Positions 9,250 through 16,473 of a stretch of DNA of 64,000 nt are shown piece by piece. The position numbers were made by a program, and so were the translations under genes. This DNA is from Flavobacterium sp. BFFFF1 (lineage in GTDB: Bacteria > Bacteroidota > Bacteroidia > Flavobacteriales > Flavobacteriaceae), in NCBI RefSeq assembly GCF_002256285.1, contig NZ_NKJE01000005.1, forward strand, positions 65,246-129,245, read 5' to 3'. A model generated the notes under the pieces. That model was not told where the DNA came from, searched no databases, and worked only from the letters and a program-made list of their open reading frames with translations. Each line of letters starts with the position of its first letter. Positions within the stretch are counted from its first letter, which is position 1.

Positions 9250-9304
9250 CAAACAGGCGCAGTTACAGTTAGCAGCCGGGCTGGAGTAAAATCCGGAAAA
9301 ACAC

Positions 9305-9335
9305 TTGCAACGAAAAAAAATTAGTGGTAATATTG
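9305..9335 (+). promoter_or_regulatory. Promoter of the CAT-anticodon tRNA
   Basis: TTG at 9305-9307 and TAATATTG at 9328-9335 are spaced by 20 nt. The tRNA begins 13 nt further on. Confidence 0.6.
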
Positions 9336-9347
9336 CACCTCCTAACC

Positions 9348-9421
9348 GGTCCTATAGCTCAGCTGGTTAGAGCACCTGACTCATAATCAGGTGGTCCCTG
9401 GTTCGAGCCCAGGTGGGACCA
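9348..9421 (+). tRNA. tRNA with CAT anticodon (Ile2 or elongator Met)
   Basis: A 74-nt cloverleaf. The acceptor arm GGTCCTA pairs with TGGGACC, the D-arm carries AGCTCAGCTGGTTAGAGC, the anticodon arm CCTGA/TCAGG holds the loop CTCATAA, and the T-arm is CCTGGTTCGAGCCCAGG. CCA is not encoded. The CAT anticodon fits either elongator Met or lysidine-modified Ile. C4-G69 and C5-G68 pairs, which TilS recognises in E. coli, lean towards tRNA-Ile2, but this is not decisive. Confidence 0.93.
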
Positions 9422-9422
9422 C

Positions 9423-9455
9423 AAAAGCCTTTCAGAAATGGGAGGCTTTTTTATT
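9423..9455 (+). terminator. Terminator after the CAT tRNA
   Basis: AAAAGCCT (9423-9430) pairs with AGGCTTTT (9443-9450) and a T-rich tract follows. Confidence 0.85.
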
Positions 9456-9473
9456 TAAAAAAAAAAGAAAATA

Positions 9474-9541
9474 CAGACGCGCCTGACTTATAATCAGGTG
9501 ATCCCCGGTTCTCCCGAAGCTTCGGGACAGGTGGGACCACG
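9474..9541 (+). pseudogene. tRNA 3'-half remnant with a 16-bp palindrome in the T-loop
   Basis: Homology to the tRNA at 9348-9421 starts just before the anticodon stem and runs to the 3' end: CCTGACTTATAATCAGG, then ATCCCCGGTTC, then CAGGTGGGACCAC. There is no D-arm or 5' acceptor strand, so it cannot be a tRNA. The five T-loop/T-stem bases that follow GGTTC in the intact gene are replaced by the perfect palindrome TCCCGAAGCTTCGGGA (9512-9527). A terminator follows, so the unit repeats the tRNA-terminator layout. The same palindrome in the same position occurs three times behind tRNA-Ala (12324-12628). Confidence 0.88.
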
Positions 9542-9546
9542 AATTT

Positions 9547-9574
9547 AAACCCTTCTTTATGAGGGGTTTTTTAT
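9547..9574 (+). terminator. Terminator after the tRNA remnant
   Basis: AAACCCT at 9547-9553 pairs with AGGGGTTT at 9562-9569, and a T run follows. The stem is weaker than that of the first terminator. Confidence 0.6.
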
Positions 9575-9804
9575 ACGCCAAAAATGAATTTTTGTTATAT
9601 GCTCTATAGCAATTTGCTAAATCAGTTTTATATAGGTGCCACATAGGAGAGCGTAGAAGCCAGGCTTGAAAGGCACAATTCCGGAACTTACACAAGCTCG
9701 TAAAGTCGTTCCATCCAATCCAACCCTCCCTTCCAAAAAGCAACATCCCCTTGCATCCATCAAAATACCTTACACAATCGATCAAATACCCCCACGACAA
9801 TACT
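9575..9804. other. Non-coding stretch
   Basis: No credible gene was found between the tRNA remnant and the 11-bp array. A minus-strand open frame spans the area but runs through the tRNA remnant and has no recognisable motif. Confidence 0.5.
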
Positions 9805-9870
9805 GCGTTACTAGTGTATTACTACTCCGATACTAAAGCGATACTAAAGCGATACTAAAGCGATACTAGT
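9805..9870. repeat. 11-bp tandem array, first locus
   Basis: Six in-phase 11-bp units: GCGTTACTAGT, GTATTACTACT, CCGATACTAAA, GCGATACTAAA twice, and GCGATACTAGT, then a decaying GCGTGTTTAA. The same unit in reverse orientation makes the array at 61071-61136. Confidence 0.9.
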
Positions 9871-9942
9871 GCGTGTTTAAGCGAGTCTGGATAATCGCGC
9901 GCCATAATCCAGTTGCATTTATAAAATATCCATCAAAATAGT

Positions 9943-9950
9943 TATATTTG
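9943..9950 (+). promoter_or_regulatory. -7 element of the lipoprotein gene
   Basis: TATATTTG matches TAnnTTTG, and a loose -33 element (TTTA, 9918-9921) lies 21 nt upstream. It implies a transcription start near 9957, which supports translation from 9972/9975 rather than from an in-frame TTG at 9948. Confidence 0.45.
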
Positions 9951-9971
9951 AAATTATTAAAATGCCGATTT

Positions 9972-10505
9972 ATGATGTCAAGATCCTTACCCATATTATT
10001 TGCCGCCGGATTACTATTCGTTTCCTGCAAAAAAGAACTCATGCCGCAGGAAAGCTCCGATACGCCCAATAAAGCGAACACCACCGCAGCCAATCCCGCC
10101 CAGCCTGCACAGACCGTAACGATGCCGCAACAACCACAAACGGTTCAGGCAACACCTACCGCCGCACCGGCACAGGCCACAGCGCCAGGCATGAACCCGC
10201 CCCATGGGCAACCGGGCCACCGTTGTGACATTGCCGTAGGCGCACCGCTGAATTCCCCAAAAGCGGCCGCCGCAAAACCGGGCGTGTCAACCATTCAGCC
10301 GGGAATCACGATGACGCCGGGCAAAGCCGTTAAAACAGCACCCGGAATGAATCCACCACACGGAGAACCCGGACACCGCTGTGATATTTCGGTAGGAGCC
10401 CCGTTAAGCTCTGCTCCGGCAAAAGCCGCGACCACCTCCACCGCTGCCCCGACTCAGGTTCCGGCGATTTTGGCCGCGCCAGCTGAGACCGAAACGAAAC
10501 AGTAA
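9972..10505 (+). CDS. Lipoprotein with duplicated GMNPPHGxPGHRCDI motif
   Basis: About 177 residues. The N-terminus MMSRSLPILFAAGLLFVSCKK is a lipoprotein signal with lipobox FVSC, so the protein should be membrane-attached. The rest is Ala/Pro/Thr-rich and probably unstructured, except for two copies of a ~22-residue motif, APGMNPPHGQPGHRCDIAVG (near residue 70) and APGMNPPHGEPGHRCDISVG (near 118). Each has two His and one Cys. I recall the motif from hypothetical flavobacterial proteins but know of no function; metal or haem binding is possible. The stop codon overlaps the start of the next gene (TAATG), so the two are translationally coupled. Confidence 0.75.
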   Translation: MMSRSLPILFAAGLLFVSCKKELMPQESSDTPNKANTTAANPAQPAQTVTMPQQPQTVQATPTAAPAQATAPGMNPPHGQPGHRCDIAVGAPLNSPKAAAAKPGVSTIQPGITMTPGKAVKTAPGMNPPHGEPGHRCDISVGAPLSSAPAKAATTSTAAPTQVPAILAAPAETETKQ

Positions 10506-11335
10506 TGCGGAACAAAATACCAATCGTGCTCTTTTTGCTGCTTTGCAGCGCGTTTAACTATGCGCAGACCACATTTTCAGGCACAGTAAAGGACAAGACC
10601 TCTGGTGAAGCCCTCGCCTATGTAAACATCGGGATCGTAAATAAAAATGTGGGTACCGTAACTGATGCCAACGGCAAATTTGCGCTCGCCATCGACAGCA
10701 GCTTTGACGGCGAAACGATCAGGATTTCCATGGTCGGGTATAAGGCATTGGTTTTTCCGGCTGCCGATTTTAAGAAGAAAATCACCACTGATCCTGTGCT
10801 GTTCCTTGAACGCAGCACCTCCAACCTAAAGGAAGTCGTGATCAAGAAAAAGAAAATGACCACCGGAATACTGGGCAATATGCCCGCGAGAAAAACCGAA
10901 TCCGCAGGTTTTGTAAACAATGTTCTCGGAAACGAAATCGGTGTGCCCATTAAGCTAAAAAAGAAACCGACATACTTAAAGTCTTTCCATGCTATGATTG
11001 ACTTTAACCGCTACCGCGAACTGAAATTCCGGCTCAATTTTTACGATCTGAAAGACGGACTCCCTAACAACAGCCTGCTCAGCGAAAACATCATCGTGAC
11101 AAGCACGTTGAAAAAGGGACAGTTGGACGTGGACCTCACACCCTACAACATTTGGGCAGAAGGCGACTTTTTTGTATCCATAGAATTGATCGAAGGGTTG
11201 GGCGAAGGCGGCCTGCATTTTATAGCCGATTATAAAGGAACACCGGTGATCACACGCGCCGCCAGCCAGGGAAAATGGAACGCCGATCCCGCCGATGGGC
11301 TTAGCTTTGCGTTTTGGGTGACAGCCGCGTATTAA
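10505..11335 (+). CDS. Carboxypeptidase-regulatory-like domain surface protein
   Basis: 276 residues with a signal peptide (MRNKIPIVLFLLLCSAFNYAQ). It is followed by a CarboxypepD_reg-like beta-sandwich (about 22-100: GTVKDKTSGEALAYVNIGI, VGTVTDANGKFAL, ISMVGYKALVF). Bacteroidota use this domain at the start of many exported proteins. Residues 115-276 are a conserved but unassigned region rich in beta-strand. The start overlaps the stop of the lipoprotein gene, so both probably act at the cell surface. Its stop codon overlaps that of the convergent ABC ATPase gene. Confidence 0.75.
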   Translation: MRNKIPIVLFLLLCSAFNYAQTTFSGTVKDKTSGEALAYVNIGIVNKNVGTVTDANGKFALAIDSSFDGETIRISMVGYKALVFPAADFKKKITTDPVLFLERSTSNLKEVVIKKKKMTTGILGNMPARKTESAGFVNNVLGNEIGVPIKLKKKPTYLKSFHAMIDFNRYRELKFRLNFYDLKDGLPNNSLLSENIIVTSTLKKGQLDVDLTPYNIWAEGDFFVSIELIEGLGEGGLHFIADYKGTPVITRAASQGKWNADPADGLSFAFWVTAAY

Positions 11336-11991
11336 CCACGCAAATAATCCAGCCGCAACAAATCCTCACGCCCGTTTACAGGCAGCAGTTGCCCTTCCTT
11401 CAGCACAAAATTAAAATCGGTGATACCCAGCACATCCTCGAAATAATGATCGGTAATGATGATGCCTTTCGTAGATTTCAACGCCAGCAGATACGCCTGA
11501 ATACGTTCGCGATACAGCGGATCCACCATCGAAAACGGTTCGTCTAACAGCACAAACGGGTGCGCGAGATTGCCCACCATCAAAAGCTGTAAATACCGGA
11601 TTTCACCCGCAGACAGCGCACCGGTTTGTGTGTTGGCTATTTTTGAAATGCCATCGGCATAGAAAATCCGGTCCTGCGACCCGCCATCAGGATAATACAT
11701 CGGAATCACATCCCGCACTTTTAAATGCTTCGGAAGAAAATTGTGCTGCGGCAAATAGGCAATGAGCTGTTTCGGAATAATGGCCGAAGGATCAACGCGC
11801 ATGTCGTCAATCTTAATTTGCACCGCATCACCACGCACTGTTCCAAAAATAATTTTGAGTAGTGTCGACTTCCCACATCCGTTTCGCCCAAAAATGCCGG
11901 TAATGGTCCCGGAAACGCATTCCAGCGAAGCATTGGCAAGGACTGATTTTTGACCAAACCGTTTGCTGGTGACAATTTCAAGTTTTGCCAT
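11332..11991 (-). CDS. ABC transporter ATP-binding protein
   Basis: 219 residues from MAKLEIVTSKRFGQKS. The Walker A motif is FGRNGCGKST (near residue 34), the signature is TGALSAGEIRYLQLL, and the Walker B is HPFVLLDEPFSMVD, with the switch His in IIITDHYFEDV. The signature reads LSAGE rather than LSGGQ, a common variant in small exporters. An alternative start 20 codons upstream would run into the preceding gene. That gene encodes a small membrane protein and stops two bases before this start, so the two probably form one transporter. Substrate unknown. Confidence 0.88.
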   Translation of the reverse strand: MAKLEIVTSKRFGQKSVLANASLECVSGTITGIFGRNGCGKSTLLKIIFGTVRGDAVQIKIDDMRVDPSAIIPKQLIAYLPQHNFLPKHLKVRDVIPMYYPDGGSQDRIFYADGISKIANTQTGALSAGEIRYLQLLMVGNLAHPFVLLDEPFSMVDPLYRERIQAYLLALKSTKGIIITDHYFEDVLGITDFNFVLKEGQLLPVNGREDLLRLDYLRG

Positions 11992-11993
11992 TA

Positions 11994-12269
11994 TTATAAC
12001 GCCAGAATTAACAAAAACAAAGGCAGCACCGCCATGATACTGACCGTCCATAGGAAGCGGTGCAAGCGGTTTTTCGAATACCCGAGATTATGGTAAAAAA
12101 CGTATTGTTCTTTTTTGAACTGCCGGTATCCCATGATACTGACCAGCGGGCCCACGCTGCAGAATATCAGAAGCGTACCCATAAAATCCTGAAAGGCAAA
12201 AAAGTAGACCACCGTAAATCCCAGATTATACAGTACGGCATCAAAATAAAATTTCCACAACGGGGCCAT
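11994..12269 (-). CDS. Small membrane protein, possible partner of the ABC ATPase
   Basis: 91 residues with three likely membrane segments (about 12-28, 32-47 and 72-90), separated by a basic/aromatic loop (YRQFKKEQYVFYHNLGYSKNRLHR). No family recognised. It is followed two bases later by the ABC ATP-binding gene, so it may be the membrane half of a minimal transporter. It is short for a permease, so a regulatory or accessory role is equally possible. Confidence 0.65.
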   Translation of the reverse strand: MAPLWKFYFDAVLYNLGFTVVYFFAFQDFMGTLLIFCSVGPLVSIMGYRQFKKEQYVFYHNLGYSKNRLHRFLWTVSIMAVLPLFLLILAL

Positions 12270-12323
12270 CGTCTCAGCTGATTAGGAAATGGGTAAACGG
12301 CAATGTGTCTGGAAAAGTATATT

Positions 12324-12628
12324 GCGGTCACTTGTCGCCAATAAAAAAAGCAGTGCCAAAGGGACACTGCTTTTCGTGGAGCATACCGTCCCGAAGCTTC
12401 GGGAGAACCGGTCACTTGTCACCAATAAAAAAAGCAGTGCCAAAGGGACACTGCTTTTTGTGTAGCATACCGTCCCGAAGCTTCGGGAGAACCGGTCACT
12501 TGTCGCCAATAAAAAAAGCAGTGCCAAAGGGACACTGCTTTTTGTGGAGCATACCGTCCCGAAGCTTCGGGAGAACCGGCCATTTGTCGCCAATAAAAAA
12601 AGCAGTGCCAAAGGGACACTGCTTTTTG
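12324..12628 (-). repeat. 84-bp tandem array of tRNA-Ala 3'-half remnants, palindromes and terminators
   Basis: Directly downstream of tRNA-Ala, four terminator hairpins (GCAGTGTCCCTTTGGCACTGC followed by T7) recur every 84 bp (plus-strand starts near 12343, 12427, 12511 and 12595). Between them lie three copies of a tRNA-Ala 3' half (GTGACCGGTTC ... CGGTATGCTCCAC). In each, the five bases after GGTTC are replaced by the palindrome TCCCGAAGCTTCGGGA (12389-12404, 12473-12488, 12557-12572). A fourth, truncated unit ends at 12324. The copies differ by only a few bases, so the amplification is recent. Because 84 is divisible by three, both strands stay open as spurious frames of about 130 codons. 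Confidence 0.92.
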
Positions 12629-12702
12629 TGGAGAATACCGGATTCGAACCGGTCACCTCTTGCCTGCCAGGCAAGCGCTCTAGCCAAATGAGCTAATCCC
12701 CC
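12629..12702 (-). tRNA. tRNA-Ala (GGC)
   Basis: A 74-nt cloverleaf beginning GGGGGATTAGCTCATTTGGC. The anticodon arm CTTGC/GCAAG holds the loop CTGGCAG, so the anticodon is GGC. The T-arm is ACCGGTTCGAATCCGGT. The acceptor arm contains the G3-T70 pair that marks alanine tRNAs. CCA is not encoded. Its own promoter is upstream and the 84-bp array is downstream. Confidence 0.95.
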
Positions 12703-12713
12703 AAATCGTATGG

Positions 12714-12744
12714 CAAATATACTATTTTACGCAACACGGCAAAA
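12714..12744 (-). promoter_or_regulatory. Promoter of tRNA-Ala
   Basis: On the minus strand TTTTG (plus 12740-12744) precedes TATATTTG (plus 12714-12721) by 18 nt, a near-consensus match. The tRNA starts 12 nt downstream of the -7 element. Confidence 0.7.
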
Positions 12745-12771
12745 TCATTTGCAAAATATTGTCGATTTTTT

Positions 12772-12847
12772 GGAGCATAAACCTGCTGTACACTATATCT
12801 TTTTTCCCTAAAGAACGGGAAAAAAGGATGCCGTTCCCATCAGGGCT
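12772..12847 (+). repeat. Dispersed hairpin repeat, copy 2
   Basis: It runs GGAGCATAAACCTGCTGTA, then ACTATATCTTTTTTCCC, a short loop, GGGAAAAAAGGATGCCG, and ends CATCAGGGCT. The ends and core match copies 1 and 3. It sits between tRNA-Ala (minus) and the AIM24-like gene (plus). Confidence 0.85.
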
Positions 12848-12937
12848 GGCGATTGGTCGCATTTCAAAAATCATCCAGCAGGGACGTAACAATCTTTCGA
12901 AAATTCTACTAACTTAGACAATCAAAAAATAAATATT

Positions 12938-13738
12938 ATGCAGGCACACGAAATAGACTACCACATTTATGGTGAAGAAATGCAATATGTTGAAATCGAA
13001 CTGGACCCTCAGGAAATCGTGGTCGCAGAAGCGGGAAGCTTCATGATGATGGACAACGGCATCCAGATGGAAACCATTTTCGGAGACGGATCCAACCAGC
13101 AAACCGGCTTATTCGGGAAGTTACTTTCTGCCGGGAAACGCGTCCTGACAGGCGAGAGCCTTTTCATGACGGCCTATGCCAACAACAATTACGGCAAAGC
13201 AAAAGTGTGCTTCGCCTCGCCTTATCCGGGCAAAATCATCCCTATTGATCTACAGCAGTTCCAGGGAAAATTCATCTGCCAGAAAGATTCCTTCCTTTGT
13301 GCCGCAAAAGGCGTTTCCGTAGGCATTGAATTTTCTAAGAAACTGGGCCGCGGACTTTTCGGCGGTGAAGGTTTTATCATGCAGAAACTAGAGGGCGACG
13401 GCATGGCCTTTGTCCATTCCGGTGGAACACTGGCGAAGAAAGACCTCGCGTCAGGCGAAATCCTGAAAGTGGACACCGGATGTATCGTTGGTTTCACAAA
13501 GGATGTCGACTATGATATCGAGTTTATCGGCGGCATCAAGAATTCGCTGTTCGGCGGCGAAGGCCTGTTCTTTGCAACCTTGCGCGGTCCAGGAACCGTC
13601 TATGTACAATCCCTGCCATTCAGCAGGCTTGCCGACAGGATCATCGCGTCGGCACCGCGGGCAGGAGGCAGCAGCCGCGAAGAAGGAAGCCTCCTCGGCG
13701 GATTGGGCAATCTGCTTGATGGGGATAATCGGTTTTAG
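12938..13738 (+). CDS. AIM24/TIGR00266 family protein
   Basis: 266 residues, starting [22 protein letters not shown]. The family's beta-helical repeats are visible: [20 protein letters not shown], a Gly-rich turn near [20 protein letters not shown], and the later [20 protein letters not shown] and [20 protein letters not shown]. Function is not established; it is a widespread bacterial protein related to mitochondrial AIM24. There is no signal peptide. The tail is Gly/Ser-rich ([20 protein letters not shown]). It is transcribed alone and converges on the TonB receptor across a strong hairpin. Confidence 0.9.
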   Translation: MQAHEIDYHIYGEEMQYVEIELDPQEIVVAEAGSFMMMDNGIQMETIFGDGSNQQTGLFGKLLSAGKRVLTGESLFMTAYANNNYGKAKVCFASPYPGKIIPIDLQQFQGKFICQKDSFLCAAKGVSVGIEFSKKLGRGLFGGEGFIMQKLEGDGMAFVHSGGTLAKKDLASGEILKVDTGCIVGFTKDVDYDIEFIGGIKNSLFGGEGLFFATLRGPGTVYVQSLPFSRLADRIIASAPRAGGSSREEGSLLGGLGNLLDGDNRF

Positions 13739-13744
13739 GTGTTT

Positions 13745-13785
13745 GGTGCGGGGGGTTGGTTATTTCTTAACCAACCCCCCGCACC
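13745..13785. terminator. Perfect 18-bp hairpin between convergent genes
   Basis: GGTGCGGGGGGTTGGTTA at 13745-13762 pairs perfectly with 13768-13785 around a 5-nt loop. It has no T run on either side, so it is not a classic intrinsic terminator. It may block read-through both ways or protect 3' ends. Confidence 0.7.
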
Positions 13786-13798
13786 TGAAACCCAATAC

Positions 13799-16006
13799 CT
13801 ATAAATTAAAATTCACGCCCAAAATGATGTTCCTGCCGATATTCGGGATGCCATCCGTTTTGAGCCTTGAAAGATGCGCAATGTATCTTTCATCAAAAAG
13901 ATTGTTGCCGTTAAGGCTGACGTCAAATGCGTTTTTTCCAAGCTTTACCTTTCCTCCCAAACCGACGTTGACCAGCGTGTACCCCGCTGAAGCAGTTTCA
14001 AAACCACTCACGTTCCGCTGCGCAAACGTATGGGAAACATTCAGTGAAGCATAGCCATCTGAAAGCCATTTTAGCGCACTGAATTCTCCACGAAGGGTAT
14101 TGTTCCAGTTATTTGCCGGGATCAAAGGCAGGTAATTTCCGTCTTGTTTTTTACCCGTTACGGTTTCAAAACTGGTTTCGTAATGGAGCCAGTCCAACGG
14201 ATGTGGATGCACGTGAAACCCAATTTCACCGCCGTATAGCGCGGCATTGTTCTGAATGTATTCAAATACCTCATTTTCCTCGCGAATTTCCCCAGTAGGC
14301 GACGTGTAGATGTATCGGTTGATGTGGTTGTAAAAACCATTTGCAAAGAACTCAAAATGGCTGTTGTTGTATTCGAGGTTGATGTCGGTTTGTACATTCT
14401 GTTCCGTTTTCAGGTTTTTATTCCCAATCTCGTACCGGTTGGTACCTTCATGAACACCGTTTGAGGCAAGTTCTGCAAGGTTTGGCGCCCTGAAACCTGA
14501 TGCTAGGTTAAGCCGTAGCGTTACCGGCTTGGCCAAATTTGTCTTATAACCCACAGAGGCATTAAAGCTGTCAAAAGAACGTCCTATCGCATCAAAAGCG
14601 CCTTCATCGCCCGAAATCCCGTGCGCCTCGCTATTGATTTTCCGGTTGTCATAGCGTAGCCCGGCCTGAATCGCGTTTGATTTCCATTCATAATTGGTTG
14701 TGCCGAAAAAGCCAATATCGTTGGTCACAGCGTCAGGAATTAGGAATTCCTCGGCTTTATTGACATTCGATTGGTGCATCCCCTGAAGCCCTACAATACT
14801 TTCCATTTTGCCGATTTTTGGCAGGTGGTATTTGGCATCGTAATTGAACGTGTTAAGCTGCATTTTGAGGTTCGGTGTGGCACTTTCTTCCAATTCGCTC
14901 CTCGTATTGGAAATATAGCCCAGATCCAGGTCCAGTTTTGAATCCCGGAAAAACAGCGTATTGTTTAAACTGAGCAGGTGGTTGTATACCGTTTGGCGCG
15001 GGTAATCAGGCGTTTTATTGTTTGACTGTTCCGCAATACCATTTTCGGGAATTCCAAGGCGCAACGCGTTGAAGTTATACCTCAAAACACCGGAATAGTT
15101 GTCATTGCTAAAGCCGACTGCCGTTTTGAAATCGCTCTCATTGTAACGTGTATTGGTTACTTTTTTACCGTCAGCAATTTCATAATCAGACTGGGTCGTA
15201 TAATTTCCACGGGCAAGGAATTTGAGGTTTTCTGTCGAGGTTTTCATCCCCAGCGTCGTGCTGCTGCCCAGCGTATTCGAAAACAGTTTCTGCCCGAAAT
15301 CGGCTTTAAAAGTATTGGCCGCAGCAAATTTTTCAGGATTAAAATACAATACGCCACCAAGTGCATCGGACCCATACAATAGCGATGCCGGGCCTTTAAT
15401 GACTTCCACACTTTCGATGCCGGAGTCGTTTAAACCCAATCCGTGTTCGTCGCCGAATTGCTGGTTTTCAAGCCTTACACCCTGCGAATACACCAATACA
15501 CGGTTGCCACTTAATCCCCGGATAACGGGTTTTCCAATCGAAGTACCGGTTGAAATCTGGGAAACACCCGGAATCGTCGCAATGCCTTCGACCAAAGTTA
15601 CAGCGCCTTTATGCTGCAACTGTTTGATGCTGCTGTGCTCGACTTTCATCACATTCTGGGATTGCAGTTTGTTGAAAACCGTAGACACCACCACTTCGTC
15701 CATTTTAAATTCGGATTGTGAAAGCGTCACAGACAGTGTGTTTTCGCCGGGATTTATCAACGCCGACGCCGTTTTGGTTTGGTACCCCAAAAAGGAGAAA
15801 CTGACTTTCAAAGTTCCCAAAGGAATATTGTTGAACTGGTACTGCCCCTGGTCGTCCGTGATCGCGGATTTATGCACATCGGGAAGGAAAACGGAAACGC
15901 CTTTTATCGGTTGGCTGATGCTGTCTGTAACGGTGCCCGACAGCCTGTTTTGGGCAAAAAACAAGAGTGGTGACCCCATGAAAAGGGCCAGTAATATTTT
16001 TTTCAT
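13799..16006 (-). CDS. TonB-dependent outer membrane receptor
   Basis: 735 residues from MKKILLALFMGSPLLFFAQ (signal peptide). Residues 20-100 are a carboxypeptidase-like regulatory domain (GTVTDSISQPIKGVSVFLPD). The plug follows at about 110-225 (VEGIATIPGVSQISTGTSIG, RGLSGNRVLVY, VEVIKGPASLLYGSDALGG). The rest is a 22-strand-type barrel containing GFRAPNLAELASNGVHEGTN and ending in VNFNL. It imports a bound ligand using TonB energy. The gene directly upstream encodes a small His/Cys-rich exported protein, so a metal or metal chelate is the likeliest ligand, but this is inference. Confidence 0.92.
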   Translation of the reverse strand: MKKILLALFMGSPLLFFAQNRLSGTVTDSISQPIKGVSVFLPDVHKSAITDDQGQYQFNNIPLGTLKVSFSFLGYQTKTASALINPGENTLSVTLSQSEFKMDEVVVSTVFNKLQSQNVMKVEHSSIKQLQHKGAVTLVEGIATIPGVSQISTGTSIGKPVIRGLSGNRVLVYSQGVRLENQQFGDEHGLGLNDSGIESVEVIKGPASLLYGSDALGGVLYFNPEKFAAANTFKADFGQKLFSNTLGSSTTLGMKTSTENLKFLARGNYTTQSDYEIADGKKVTNTRYNESDFKTAVGFSNDNYSGVLRYNFNALRLGIPENGIAEQSNNKTPDYPRQTVYNHLLSLNNTLFFRDSKLDLDLGYISNTRSELEESATPNLKMQLNTFNYDAKYHLPKIGKMESIVGLQGMHQSNVNKAEEFLIPDAVTNDIGFFGTTNYEWKSNAIQAGLRYDNRKINSEAHGISGDEGAFDAIGRSFDSFNASVGYKTNLAKPVTLRLNLASGFRAPNLAELASNGVHEGTNRYEIGNKNLKTEQNVQTDINLEYNNSHFEFFANGFYNHINRYIYTSPTGEIREENEVFEYIQNNAALYGGEIGFHVHPHPLDWLHYETSFETVTGKKQDGNYLPLIPANNWNNTLRGEFSALKWLSDGYASLNVSHTFAQRNVSGFETASAGYTLVNVGLGGKVKLGKNAFDVSLNGNNLFDERYIAHLSRLKTDGIPNIGRNIILGVNFNL

Positions 16007-16065
16007 TTTGAAGAATTTAGTGTAAATAAGAAAATACTGCAAAGGATTTTGCAGTCTGGAAACAG

Positions 16066-16416
16066 TTATACACTAAATGACGGAGGTCCCCGAAGTTGAA
16101 ACAGGCTGCCGCGGAAATGTTCAATGATTTCCTTATAATCAGGAAAAGGTGCGTGCAATCCTGCTGGACGTTGCAGCATTTGAAACGGCATGATGTCAGG
16201 CGAAATGAAATTCGAAAACACAAAATCGCAGAAGCTGCAATGATCTAGTCCGTGGTGCTGGTGCGTCAGGCGCTCCTTACCTTCGTTTTTGTGCAGGCAG
16301 CGGCGTTCGCTTTTTATCTCAGCATAATGCGTCACTTCATGCACCGATTGGAAAACAATCGAAAGCAGGATGCATAGCGCAAAACACACATTGATATAGG
16401 AAAGTCGTTTTATCAT
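16066..16416 (-). CDS. Small His/Cys-rich exported protein upstream of the TonB receptor
   Basis: 116 residues from MIKRLSYINVCFALCILLSI, an N-terminal membrane anchor or signal. It carries potential metal ligands HEVTHYAEIKSERRC and HQHHGLDHCSFCDFVFS and ends with a RGPPSFSV tail. The short length, CxxC, His cluster and final RGPP resemble DUF2946-like proteins near metal transport genes, an association recalled from family knowledge. It lies 59 bp upstream of the receptor on the same strand and is probably co-transcribed with it. The exact metal (copper or zinc) cannot be told. Confidence 0.7.
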   Translation of the reverse strand: MIKRLSYINVCFALCILLSIVFQSVHEVTHYAEIKSERRCLHKNEGKERLTHQHHGLDHCSFCDFVFSNFISPDIMPFQMLQRPAGLHAPFPDYKEIIEHFRGSLFQLRGPPSFSV

Positions 16417-16473
16417 CGCAGCAAATGTAATCAGCCGATGTCTAAAGCACCGCTGTTTTAACAAAATTTAAAT

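Noticed and set aside
9474..9541. A second functional tRNA with TAT anticodon
   Set aside because: No D-arm or 5' acceptor strand is present and a 16-bp palindrome replaces part of the T-loop.
9432..9800. 122-codon minus-strand gene
   Set aside because: It crosses the tRNA terminator and the tRNA remnant and shows no family motif or upstream signal.
12282..12691. Open frames of about 130 codons on both strands, with 28-residue repeats
   Set aside because: They are artefacts of the 84-bp tandem array (84 is divisible by three) and run through tRNA-Ala and terminators.
15222..16025. 267-codon plus-strand frame
   Set aside because: Antisense to the TonB receptor plug and signal peptide, which are unambiguous on the other strand.
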